Source of the DNA: Alkalinema sp. CACIAM 70d
Lineage (GTDB): Bacteria; Cyanobacteriota; Cyanobacteriia; Leptolyngbyales; Leptolyngbyaceae
Assembly: GCA_002148405.1 (NCBI GenBank)
Contig: MUGG01000214.1
Location: forward strand, 1 to 64,000
Direction: 5' to 3'
DNA: 64,000 nucleotides
The translations under genes were made by a program, and so were the position numbers. Below are positions 19,782 to 28,221 of this stretch, one piece after another. The notes beneath the pieces are model-generated. The model saw nothing but the letters and a program-made list of their open reading frames with translations, had not been told where the DNA came from and did not search any database. Position 1 is the stretch's first letter; each line of letters opens with the position of its first letter.

Positions 19782-20897
19782 TTAGGCTATTAATCGAGCC
19801 AGAAATTGCTGCGTCATGGCCTGGGGGTTCTCCGCTTCCATAAGGGCTCGCACCACAGAAACCCGCCGAGCCCCAGCCTCAACGACTGCTTGCACATTAC
19901 TCAGATCAATCCCCCCGATCGCAAACCAAGGAATCGCACAATTTTCGGCGGCATAGCGCACATAGTCATAGCCTGCGGCGGCCTTGCCTGCTTTCGTGGG
20001 TGTTTCATGTACCGGGCCAACCCCGATGTAATCGGCTCCTTCCTGCATCGCTCTCGCAAATTCTTCAGGATTCGTCGTCGATCGACCAATAATTTTGTCC
20101 GGCCCTAGGATCTGCCGAGCGACCCCATAGGGTAAGTCCTGCTGACCCAAATGCACCCCATCCGCATCCACCGCCAAAGCCAAATCGACCCGATCGTTGA
20201 CAATAAACAAAGCACCGTATTGCTGACAGAGTGCTTTTAACTTCTGGGCCCGCTCGAACCGGAGTCCATCGTCAGTATTTTTATCGCGATACTGTACCAA
20301 CGTCAGCCCGCCTTGCAGCGCAGATTCCACCACCTCAATTAAGCGATCGGAGGGTGAAGTCACTAAGTACAGTTGAGCTTGATGGAGGCGATCGTGGCGG
20401 GAATGGGTCATGGTTGGCTGTTTTGGTAACGTTTCTATTGTGTTTGGTAACGTTTTTATTGTGTGGGTTTGCAACTGGCTAGCGGGTGACTGGCCAGTTT
20501 TTGAGCTGGTTTGCAACTGGCTATCTAAGGTGTAGATTTTATAGCGCATTTGCTTCATGGCAGCGCCCATCTCGGCACTATGCACCTTGCCGTATTCCTC
20601 CAGCACCCGCAGCGATTCTTCAATCCGACACAAATTCGCCTGCAAAACCTGGGCAATACTATCCCGCTGCGCCTCCTGGGGATGGGTCATTTGGGTACCC
20701 AGATCCCCCGGCGTATCCCGCGCTGCCCGAAATTCCGGTAGGTGCCACTTTGCCAATTCCTGCCGCATCGCTTTACAGTGCTCTGTCCATTCCGCCTGAT
20801 TGAGGCCAAAACGACACCATTCCTCCACCACTCGCAACCCTTCACGGGCGCGATCAAGATTGGCGTCCAGAATGCGATACAGCGCAGCAGAACTCAT
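19782..20897 (-). CDS. thiE: Thiamine phosphate synthase with N-terminal ThiD2-type domain
   Basis: ThiE joins hydroxymethylpyrimidine diphosphate and thiazole phosphate to give thiamine phosphate. The N-terminal 125 residues (LDANLDRAREGLRVVEEW and NLCRIEESLRVLEEYGK) match the ThiD2-type domain found fused to cyanobacterial ThiE. A low-complexity linker (about 126-170) contains two 7-residue repeats (TIKTLPN, TIETLPK) created by a 21-bp duplication at 20422-20463. The ThiE barrel follows, with QYRDKNTDD, IVNDRVDLALAVDADGVHLG, GRSTTNPEE, GVGPVHETPTKAG and AIGGI. It appears monocistronic. Confidence 0.95.
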   Translation of the reverse strand: MSSAALYRILDANLDRAREGLRVVEEWCRFGLNQAEWTEHCKAMRQELAKWHLPEFRAARDTPGDLGTQMTHPQEAQRDSIAQVLQANLCRIEESLRVLEEYGKVHSAEMGAAMKQMRYKIYTLDSQLQTSSKTGQSPASQLQTHTIKTLPNTIETLPKQPTMTHSRHDRLHQAQLYLVTSPSDRLIEVVESALQGGLTLVQYRDKNTDDGLRFERAQKLKALCQQYGALFIVNDRVDLALAVDADGVHLGQQDLPYGVARQILGPDKIIGRSTTNPEEFARAMQEGADYIGVGPVHETPTKAGKAAAGYDYVRYAAENCAIPWFAIGGIDLSNVQAVVEAGARRVSVVRALMEAENPQAMTQQFLARLIA

Positions 20898-20956
20898 GGG
20901 AACCTTTGAAAAACCTCAATTATCCTAACGTTTCCCTTGAGCAGTGGCTAGAGACT

Positions 20957-21265
20957 TTATGCTGTAGCCCTAAGATCCTCGTGCCGTATATCCTCATTTC
21001 GAACTCCACTCGCAATGAGCACTTGAGTTAAGCTCTCCTCAAAGTTATCTTCCTCAATGAAGATTTGCTGCCCCACTAAACGAGCATGAAACAAGATAGT
21101 GTCCATCCAGCGTTGTTTGTCCCAGCCCGTTGCCAGAACCAAAAAATGACCGGACTCAGTGTCACACACAGAATAGAGTTTAATTTCCTGCAATCGGGGT
21201 TGATTGACCACCGCTGCTCGCACGGTCTTTTTTAGAATGTCCGCATAACTCAAGGTTTGATCCAT
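20957..21265 (-). CDS. xisI: XisI-like protein (fdxN-element excision controlling factor family)
   Basis: The 102-residue protein has the XisI pattern: an N-terminal helix (YADILKKTV), CDTESGHFLVLATGWD, an ARLVGQQIFIEEDNFE strand pair and a C-terminal GVRNEDIRH. XisI was named for heterocyst fdxN-element excision in Anabaena, but xisH/xisI pairs are widespread in cyanobacteria without that element and their general role is unknown. The start overlaps the xisH remnant by 16 bases, the usual operon arrangement. Because xisH is truncated here, xisI may be losing its partner. Confidence 0.85.
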   Translation of the reverse strand: MDQTLSYADILKKTVRAAVVNQPRLQEIKLYSVCDTESGHFLVLATGWDKQRWMDTILFHARLVGQQIFIEEDNFEESLTQVLIASGVRNEDIRHEDLRATA

Positions 21266-21438
21266 TGCAGAATGACCTCCTGGCTAGGTTCATAAACTAG
21301 AAGGTTGATCTTATTACGCTGCACAGCTAGCTGAAAAATCGGTTTTTGGAAATGCTTGATGTAGATGTCTTGACTCACCGCCAAGAATAACTCGCGCTCT
21401 GGCTCCTGTTCTTCCAAAGCCCATTGATAGAGAAACAA
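21250..21438 (-). pseudogene. xisH: Truncated xisH (C-terminal half only)
   Basis: The frame encodes the end of a XisH protein: FLYQWALEEQEPERELFLAV, then DIYIKHFQKPIFQL, INLLVYEPSQ and EVILQW. Intact XisH is about 138 residues and starts with a nuclease-like half (the IDLGAEK and AVEIKSF regions). That half is absent: the frame upstream stays open but its sequence is unrelated. The only start is a TTG without a ribosome binding site. Confidence 0.75.
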
Positions 21439-21609
21439 TTTCAGCGATCGTCCATCTATGATTACTGGTGGATCTGTTATGCTCCTCCGCCTCTTGCAAA
21501 AATTTTTAGGAACAGGAAAAATTGTTCAGATCCGGTGCATCAGACCGAGAAATTTCGGGTAAGCTACAAGTCCAAGAATCCTATAAGCCGTGAATAGGAG
21601 ATTTCTACC

Positions 21610-23553
21610 GTGACTCCCCAGTCTAGTCGTCACCTCGATCGTCCACTGCGCCATTTTTCTTTGTGCTGTGTTCCTCATCCCACGCAGATTTTACAAATGA
21701 GTCTCCTGGCGACCCTGGGGATCAGTGGGCTGAATACGCTACCCGCGATCGCTCAGCCTAGCCAGCCCAAACCCTACCAAATCGCCCAGGCCACCCCAGC
21801 GGCAGATTACAATCTTGTCTTCGTCAATCCCCAGGTGGGTAACGATGGCAGCAACGGCAGCGACCAAGCACCCCTGCGCACCATTACCAAGGCTCTGCAA
21901 CTCGCCCAACCCAACACAATTATCATTCTGTCCGCCGGTACCTACAGCACCGCCAATGGGGAAGTTTTTCCCCTCAACCTCAAGCCCGGTGTGACCTTGC
22001 AAGGTGAACCCCGCGATCGGGGCCAGAATATCGTCATTCGCGGTTCAGGTGTTTTCCTGAGCAAGAGTTTTGGACGGCAGAATGTGGCGATCGTTGGAGC
22101 TAATCGGGCCGGACTGCGTGGTGTCACCGTCTCCAATCCCGAACCTCAGGGTTACGGCGTGTGGATTGAATCCAGCAGCCCTGTCCTCAGCGACAACACC
22201 TTTACAGGCAGTGATCACGATGGCGTATCGATCGTTGGCAACAGCGCTCCAGTTTTAAAAAATAACTATTTCTACGAAAACGGAGCCAATGGCGTCACGA
22301 TCTACGGCACCTCTCGGCCTGAATTGCGGGAAAACATTTTTGAGAAAACCGGATTTGGCGTCAACATTGCCCAAAATGCGGCTCCTCGCCTGATTGGCAA
22401 CCGCATTACACAAAACAAAGATGGGGTCGTTGTGCAAGGGAATGCCCGACCCGTTCTGCGGGGTAATGTGATCGATGGCAACGAGCGGGACGGCCTCGTC
22501 GCGATCGCCAATACCCAGCCGGACTTAGGCACCGTGGGCGACTTGGGCAACAATACCTTCCTCAGCAATGGCCAGTCCGATGTCAATGCCAAAACCAGCA
22601 GCCAAATCATTCCCGCTGCGGGGAATCAGTTTTCCACTAGCACTGGACGCCTAGACCTGAATGCCGCGACCGTTGCAGCTGCCCCCGTGGAAAGCCGGGA
22701 ACCTCTACGGCTAAGTACCGCACTCCCCGTGCGCACGACCGCACCGACCCGTCCAGCGGCAAGTCTTCCAGCCCCAACGGCCTCTAGCGCCATTCCCATT
22801 CCGGTACCTGTGGCCACTGCGACCATGCCAACGGCGATCCCGGCCACCTCAGAACAACCCGTGCGGGAAATCACCTTTTCGCGGCCCACATCTGGCAATC
22901 CTTCACGCCCTGCCGCCAGCCCCACCCCGATCGCAGCTAGACCCGCGCCAAGACCTGAGGTTGTGGTATCTACTAGTGCATCGAGTGGCTTCCCAAATTC
23001 CATTCCCAATTCCATCCCCAATTCCGTGATTGTGCCCGTTGCTGTTGCGCCTGTCAGTCCCAGCGGTCGATCGCTGCCTCTGCCTAAACAAGCGAAAAGC
23101 AATAGCTTTAGCACAGGCACGGTAACCCCTTCTAGCCTAGCGGCCAATCCCAGTGTCAATAGCCCCGCTCCATTGACCTTTAATGCTTGGACTTCTACAC
23201 CAGCTCCCCGGCCTAGTAATGTGTTGCCCGTGCCCAGTTCCAATATTCCCCTCGGTAATGTTGGCGATATGGCAGCGGTGCCCATCTGGCGAGGGGGACA
23301 AAGACCGAGCGTAGGCAATCCTCCCATTCCTCCGACACGATCGGGTGTCCCCGCTGCGGTTCTGCGCGTTCGGGTGGTAGCCCCCCTGTCCGATGAGCGG
23401 GCGTTGCGGACGATCGTGCCCGATGCGTTTACAACTACCTCCCGAGGCCAAACGGTCTTACAAGCTGGGGCTTTTAGCGATCGGGCCAAGGCTGATCAAC
23501 TGTTGCAAAGTTTAACCAGCTTGGGAATTCAAGCCACGATCGAGGAGTTTTAG
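21610..23553 (+). CDS. Secreted DUF1565 beta-helix protein with C-terminal SPOR-like domain
   Basis: A GTG start preceded by AGGAG is followed by an N-terminal export signal (hydrophobic core about residues 29-45, cleavage after AIA). A DUF1565 right-handed beta-helix follows (about 68-340; VGNDGSNGSDQAPLRTITKA, then repeated G-V-x-I-x-x-S-x-P-x-L-x-x-N coils). A long Pro/Ser/Ala-rich linker spans about 360-600. A SPOR-like end (TVLQAGAFSDRAKADQLLQS) may bind denuded peptidoglycan. The design suggests a periplasmic or surface protein attached at the cell wall that binds or modifies carbohydrate. No catalytic residues are recognisable. Confidence 0.85.
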   Translation: MTPQSSRHLDRPLRHFSLCCVPHPTQILQMSLLATLGISGLNTLPAIAQPSQPKPYQIAQATPAADYNLVFVNPQVGNDGSNGSDQAPLRTITKALQLAQPNTIIILSAGTYSTANGEVFPLNLKPGVTLQGEPRDRGQNIVIRGSGVFLSKSFGRQNVAIVGANRAGLRGVTVSNPEPQGYGVWIESSSPVLSDNTFTGSDHDGVSIVGNSAPVLKNNYFYENGANGVTIYGTSRPELRENIFEKTGFGVNIAQNAAPRLIGNRITQNKDGVVVQGNARPVLRGNVIDGNERDGLVAIANTQPDLGTVGDLGNNTFLSNGQSDVNAKTSSQIIPAAGNQFSTSTGRLDLNAATVAAAPVESREPLRLSTALPVRTTAPTRPAASLPAPTASSAIPIPVPVATATMPTAIPATSEQPVREITFSRPTSGNPSRPAASPTPIAARPAPRPEVVVSTSASSGFPNSIPNSIPNSVIVPVAVAPVSPSGRSLPLPKQAKSNSFSTGTVTPSSLAANPSVNSPAPLTFNAWTSTPAPRPSNVLPVPSSNIPLGNVGDMAAVPIWRGGQRPSVGNPPIPPTRSGVPAAVLRVRVVAPLSDERALRTIVPDAFTTTSRGQTVLQAGAFSDRAKADQLLQSLTSLGIQATIEEF

Positions 23554-23611
23554 GCGATCTTAGCTTTCTCCGATAAACTAAGACAGTCATCTCTCGTCAT
23601 CCCCAGGGGAC

Positions 23612-24940
23612 ATGTCTTCCTTCGCCACCAACTTTCTCATTGTTCTGCTCCTGATCATTGCCAATGCCCTGTTTGTGATGTCAGAAATGGCGATCGTGTC
23701 TGCCCGCAAAGTGCGGTTGCAGCAGGCTGCCAACCAAGGCGACAAAGGTGCCAAGTCTGCCCTCCACCTCGCGAACAATCCCAATAACTTTTTGGCCGCA
23801 GCCCAAGTTGGGATTACCTTAATTGCAATTATTTCTGGGGCCTTTGGGGAACAGGTCTTCTCGTCGGTGTTTAAGCCCATCTTGGAAGATATTCCGCTCC
23901 TCAAGGCCTATAGCGAGGGCTTAGCCTTTGGCTTGGCAGTCTTGACCGTCACCTATTTCACTCTAATTTTGGGGGAGTTAGTACCCAAACGACTGGCTCT
24001 CAACTCCCCCGAGGGCATTGCTGCAGCAGTGGCAGGGCCGATGAGTTTGCTAGCCAAGGTGGCTTCCCCGATCGTTTACTTGCTCAGCCAATCCACCGAT
24101 ATTGTGCTAAAAATTTTAGGCATTCGGCCTTCGGATGAGCCGCAGGTGACTGAGGAAGAAATTCGGGTGCTGATTGAGCAGGGTACTGAAGCAGGAATGT
24201 TTGAGCAGGCCGAAGAAGACATCATGAAGCGGGTCTTCCAATTGGGAGATCGGCGCATCAGTGCCATTATGACCCCGCGTGTAGATATTCTGTGGCTAGA
24301 TTTAGACGATTCGGACGAAGAAAATCGTCGAGCCATGCATGAAGGCTCCCATGCCCGCTTTCCCGTCTGTCAGGGGGGGTTAGATAATTTATTGGGGGTA
24401 ATTCAGGTCTATGATTTGCTGATGGAAACCTTGGATGGCGATCCCCTAGACTTTACAAAGTCCCTGCAAAAGCCTGTTTTTGTCCCAGAAAGTACCCGTG
24501 CGCTTAAGGTTTTGGAACTGTTCAAACAAACAGGAAATCAAATCGCCTTTGTTGTGGATGAGTATGGTGTGATCCAGGGGTTGGTGACGCTAACGGATAT
24601 CCTGCAAGCTTTGGTGGGAGATTTGCCCAGTGCAGAAGAGCTTGAAGAACCCCAAGCCATTCAACGGGAAGATGGCTCTTGGCTTTTGGATGGGATGCTG
24701 CCGATTTATCAGTTCAAGGAATTGCTGGAACTAGAAGAACAAGACCTACCTGGAGAGCATCGTGGCAGTTACCAAACCCTAGGTGGATTTGTAGTGATGT
24801 ATTTAGGTCGTATCCCCATGTCTGCCGATCACTTTACGTGGGATGGGTTACGCTTTGAGGTGATGGATATGGATGGGAACCGAGTAGACAAGGTGTTAGT
24901 GATGCCTGAGGCACGATCGAACTCATTAACTGCCAATTAA
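23612..24940 (+). CDS. CNNM/CorC-HlyC family transporter-associated protein (hemolysin C-like)
   Basis: The 442-residue protein has an N-terminal CNNM membrane domain (residues 1-190) with a starting anchor and further membrane segments around 55-80 and 100-165. A CBS pair follows (about 210-345; IMTPRVDILWLD, VFVPESTRALKVLELFK, VDEYGVIQGLVTLTDIL), then a C-terminal CorC_HlyC domain (about 355-430; DGMLPIYQFKELLE, TLGGFVVMYLGRIP). The family is linked to magnesium or cobalt handling; the hemolysin name is historical. It follows the DUF1565 gene after 58 bases on the same strand and may be co-transcribed. Confidence 0.93.
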   Translation: MSSFATNFLIVLLLIIANALFVMSEMAIVSARKVRLQQAANQGDKGAKSALHLANNPNNFLAAAQVGITLIAIISGAFGEQVFSSVFKPILEDIPLLKAYSEGLAFGLAVLTVTYFTLILGELVPKRLALNSPEGIAAAVAGPMSLLAKVASPIVYLLSQSTDIVLKILGIRPSDEPQVTEEEIRVLIEQGTEAGMFEQAEEDIMKRVFQLGDRRISAIMTPRVDILWLDLDDSDEENRRAMHEGSHARFPVCQGGLDNLLGVIQVYDLLMETLDGDPLDFTKSLQKPVFVPESTRALKVLELFKQTGNQIAFVVDEYGVIQGLVTLTDILQALVGDLPSAEELEEPQAIQREDGSWLLDGMLPIYQFKELLELEEQDLPGEHRGSYQTLGGFVVMYLGRIPMSADHFTWDGLRFEVMDMDGNRVDKVLVMPEARSNSLTAN

Positions 24941-25495
24941 TTGCCGCCATTCAACCGCCTGATTTTGATAAGCTGCCTGACTCTGATGAATGATTGGACT
25001 CTGATTCACTGATTCTGATTGCTCGGAATCATCATCCTGACGCCAGTGTTCCACGGGAGCGTTCCCTAGTCCTCCAATATACCCAGGTGGGTCATCCCTT
25101 CGGGTGATATCCATTCTGTTTTGGGCATGCTACGTTAGAACGAGAAAAAGTTTGCGATGTCTTCCAGTCTGTGATGTTTTCAGGTCTGTGATGCCCTTAG
25201 GAAGGTACTCTTAGGAGGGTGCCCTTGGGAATAGCTTGACTGGAAAGTCTTGATTGAACAGACGCACATCTGATACTTCAACTTGAGCATTCACCCCGAT
25301 CCAGGTTTTTACTTCAATCCTGGATGGCCACTGTTTGACTTAGCCAAAAATTAAGCCAAAAACTAAGCCAATCGATCGGAACTTTGGCGTCATTCTAGAA
25401 ACATGCACCCTGATGAGGGATGAGCCATCCACCCTAGACTGCTGGATCCTTACGCCCATCCCTCTCTCCTTCAGCCCCATTGGAGGAAATGCTGT
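24941..25495. other. Intergenic stretch without a recognised gene
   Basis: No coding frame of interest was seen. A small hairpin at about 25088-25103 has a C(UUCG)G tetraloop and may be the 3' end signal of the CorC-like gene, although no T-run follows. Short near-duplications of TCTGTGATG occur at 25160-25195. Confidence 0.4.
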
Positions 25496-26425
25496 ATGCA
25501 GACATCGCTTGTTCCTGAAAATTTAACCCAGTATTCATCCCATAATGTGCTTAACGAAAATAGAGATATTGCAGGTTCCTGGGTATCCCATCCCAACTAC
25601 TTCCACATTCGCGCACGCATCACAACTTTGCTCGATCGCTACCTCAGCAGCGAACACCTAAGTCATCATCTCGCCCATTTTACAGAGCCTGTTGAATACA
25701 ACTACAGTTGCCCTTGGGGGGCGACGCCCTTGCACGTTTCCAATCAAGTGATTGGCATCGATCGAGAATTATTTGTGCAGGTTTTAACGAGCTTAATGCG
25801 AGTCGAGCCTATTTCTGATGAATGTGTCAGCGCTTGTTTAGAGGAGTGGCTACAGACTACAAAAATGACGGAGTCGCTACCCCCCATCGCACCGCATATT
25901 CAGAAGGCTCTTAAGGAATTACTTGGTCTAGATTACCTTGCCAACGGTTTACCCCAGCAGCTCTACCACCGCATTACCCATACTGGCAGTGCAATTGCGA
26001 TTTACTTTTGGTTAATGGCGCATTCAACGGGTGAGCTTCAGCAGGCGATCGTCCATCTGTTGCAATCGGAGATCTACCAACTCGCACGAGTCTGGGGCCT
26101 GAGTCGTTGGGCCTTGGGTGACAAGTTTCTAGTGCAGTTACAGCGTTCGCAACAGGAATTCCTCGCCCCCTTTGATCAAGCTCATGAGCCTTCCCAGGAT
26201 CAAGCGCAGGATCAAACTTCTTCGGAAAAGAGTAGCCATTCATCATCAGCATCGATTCCGCTTCTTCAAAGATTACCCATTACGATCGAACTCACCTTTA
26301 CGTTTTTACAAGTCATGGTGCGTTTACAGGAATGGAATCGCCAACTGCATCCGATCGCGTTAAGAAGTTTATTTGAGCCAGAACACTTCTCCTGTTACTT
26401 GGAAGATGTTCCTCTGGGGGAATAA
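25496..26425 (+). CDS. Hypothetical protein, 309 residues
   Basis: I do not recognise the family. The protein has no signal peptide or membrane segment and looks mostly alpha-helical. A conserved-looking core spans about 35-215 (NYFHIRARITTLLDRYL, YSCPWGATPLHVSNQVIGID, RITHTGSAIAIYFWLMAHSTGELQ). A Gln/Ser-rich flexible linker lies at about 225-250, then a final helical segment. It is well away from its neighbours and preceded by a GGAGGAAATG-type ribosome binding region. The coding quality (length, codon use like neighbours, clear start) supports a real gene. Confidence 0.7.
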   Translation: MQTSLVPENLTQYSSHNVLNENRDIAGSWVSHPNYFHIRARITTLLDRYLSSEHLSHHLAHFTEPVEYNYSCPWGATPLHVSNQVIGIDRELFVQVLTSLMRVEPISDECVSACLEEWLQTTKMTESLPPIAPHIQKALKELLGLDYLANGLPQQLYHRITHTGSAIAIYFWLMAHSTGELQQAIVHLLQSEIYQLARVWGLSRWALGDKFLVQLQRSQQEFLAPFDQAHEPSQDQAQDQTSSEKSSHSSSASIPLLQRLPITIELTFTFLQVMVRLQEWNRQLHPIALRSLFEPEHFSCYLEDVPLGE

Positions 26426-26519
26426 CAGCTTAACCGGATGCGTTGCAATTCACATTTGCACAGGCCCACGTTAAAACTTGCATAGGCTCACAATAAATTT
26501 TCTCACAGTGAATTCGCGT

Positions 26520-26565
26520 GAGCCAATGTGCATGTTGAAAATGAGCCAATGTGCATGTTGAAAAT
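26520..26565. repeat. Exact 23-bp tandem duplication
   Basis: GAGCCAATGTGCATGTTG plus AAAAT occurs at 26520-26542 and again at 26543-26565 with no change. It lies in the spacer before the YiaA/YiaB-like gene. Confidence 0.9.
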
Positions 26566-26680
26566 AAGTCAAAATCTGTAACTTAAAATCTGTGACTGAT
26601 TTGATTGATCGCTTGTTGAACCTTGCGACTGATCACACCTGATAACCCATTAAACGTTACAACCGATCGCTTGATAACTT

Positions 26681-26980
26681 ATGGCTTCATCGAAACCGAA
26701 CAACCTCAACGCTAGTCAAGATCATAGTGTGGCATGGATCGCTCAGGTCTGGCTCTCTTTTATCCTGTCTCTTACTGCAACCACGATCGGAATTCTCTAT
26801 GCACCTGTTAACCCATGGGTACGGGCTTATTTAGGAATGGGACTCATGTTTTCCGTCGGCTCGTCCCTCAGTTTGGCCAAAACAACCCGAGATCTACATG
26901 AATCTAAAAAAGTGCTATCTCGGATTGATGAAGCTAAATTAGAACGCTTACTTGCGCAGCACGATCCCTATCAGCAATAA
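26681..26980 (+). CDS. YiaA/YiaB-like two-helix membrane protein
   Basis: The 99-residue protein has two membrane helices (about 19-43 and 49-65) separated by a short loop, as in the YiaA/YiaB domain (AWIAQVWLSFILSL ... IGILYAPVNPWVRAYLGMGLMF). A charged C-terminal helix is cytoplasmic. The role is unknown. Its stop is only three bases from the stop of the convergent permease gene. Confidence 0.85.
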   Translation: MASSKPNNLNASQDHSVAWIAQVWLSFILSLTATTIGILYAPVNPWVRAYLGMGLMFSVGSSLSLAKTTRDLHESKKVLSRIDEAKLERLLAQHDPYQQ

Positions 26981-26983
26981 GCG

Positions 26984-27769
26984 TTATAATCCTTTCAATG
27001 CCGCACTGCCTGGGCCTTGGAACATCAGCCAGGAGAGGAAAAAGTTCGTAATAAAAATTGCCAATAAAGAAGTAACAACCGCAGTGGTGGTCGATTGTCC
27101 AACCCCTTTTGCACCACCTGTGGTGGTTAAACCCCAACTAGAACCAATAATTGCAATCAGCAATCCAAACACAACACCTTTGATGGGAGCGCTACATAAA
27201 TCCCAAAGGTTAACAAAGCTCTTAGCTGAATCTAAGAAAACATGATGGGAAATACCATACATCCAGTCGGCGATAAACATTCCGCCTGTCATTCCTGTAG
27301 CCAGGGACATGAGCGTTAGCAACGGTAGCATCAAGCAGCAAGCAATCACACGGGGAATCACTAAGTAATCCACCGGATCGGTACGCAGCATGTAAAGCGC
27401 ATCAATTTGCTCGGTAACTTGCATCGTGCCCAATTCCGCTGCAAAAGCTGAGCCGACCCGTCCCGCTAAAATAACCGCTGTGAGCACCGGAGCGAGTTCC
27501 CGCGAGAGCGAAATGGCGAGAACACCGCCCACCGCTGAGCCCGCCCCTAAATTAATAAATTCCCGTGCCACCTGAATCGTAAAAACCATGCCCACAAAGC
27601 TGGCCGTGAGAAGCGCGATCGCTAAGGATTCTGGGCCCACCAACACCATCTGCTCCACAGTATTGCGGCGATGAATTTTGCCTTGCAATAGGTGCACCAC
27701 CACCTGCCCCGCCAAGAAGCAGGCAGCAATGAGACGATTTCCCCACTTAGCAAGCGAACTGGTAGCCAT
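26984..27769 (-). CDS. mlaE: MlaE/YrbE-family ABC transporter permease (lipid transport)
   Basis: The 261-residue membrane protein has about five or six helices and the MlaE signatures LTASFVGMVFTIQVAREF, LSRELAPVLTAVILAGRVGSAFAAELGTMQVTEQIDAL and the C-terminal GLTTTGGAKGVGQSTTTAVV. MlaE permeases work with an MlaF ATPase and an MCE-domain (MlaD) protein to move lipids between membranes; in plant plastids the homologue is TGD1. Neither partner is adjacent, as is common in cyanobacteria where the components are scattered. Confidence 0.92.
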   Translation of the reverse strand: MATSSLAKWGNRLIAACFLAGQVVVHLLQGKIHRRNTVEQMVLVGPESLAIALLTASFVGMVFTIQVAREFINLGAGSAVGGVLAISLSRELAPVLTAVILAGRVGSAFAAELGTMQVTEQIDALYMLRTDPVDYLVIPRVIACCLMLPLLTLMSLATGMTGGMFIADWMYGISHHVFLDSAKSFVNLWDLCSAPIKGVVFGLLIAIIGSSWGLTTTGGAKGVGQSTTTAVVTSLLAIFITNFFLSWLMFQGPGSAALKGL

Positions 27770-28221
27770 AGAACTTTAGATATCGGAGTTACGACGGGTT
27801 GGGCAATGAGAGAACGAACTGGAATTGATGCTTAGAAATTAACCCACTTGAGACACACATACCGCTAGTCGGTGAAACGTCTCTGTCTGAGCTTACCGTG
27901 TTTCTGCAAATTCAAAATTTCTACCCTCAGCAGCTTGGGCGATCGCAGGTAGCTAAGTGGTTGCAAAACACCAGGATGCTCAAATCAGCCTGAATTGTCA
28001 AATTTTTCTGACATAGCTGATCTCGATAAATACCTATTTGTCATGAAATCATGACAAAACGATCCCCGAAACCCCAGTAAAACGGTTGAAACCTTGATAA
28101 AACGATCGTTTCGGGGGTTGATCCCCAAGAAGAATCCGTGCACTATAGGCTCAAGGATTTGTGATCCCCCATTCGGCTAAAACGTTCGGCTGAAAAATCG
28201 GCTAAAGAAATTGGAGGTGCC
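27770..28221. other. Divergent promoter region between mlaE and the DUF4912 gene
   Basis: No gene is seen in this 452-base spacer. It contains a 9-bp perfect dyad (28037-28058) and a second inverted repeat, with CCCCGAAAC at about 28064 and GTTTCGGGG about 35 bases later. Confidence 0.55.
28037..28058. promoter_or_regulatory. Perfect inverted repeat, candidate operator
   Basis: TTTGTCATG at 28037-28045 and CATGACAAA at 28050-28058 form a 9-bp dyad around AAAT. It lies in the divergent spacer 164 bases before the DUF4912 start. The half-site spacing suits a dimeric regulator, but no regulator gene is adjacent. Confidence 0.45.

Noticed and set aside
22626..23489. Long antisense open frame (287 codons) opposite the DUF1565/SPOR gene
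   Set aside because: It is a shadow of the Pro/Ser/Ala-rich linker, with low-complexity Gly/Arg sequence and no family match; the plus-strand frame has signal, beta-helix and SPOR domains.
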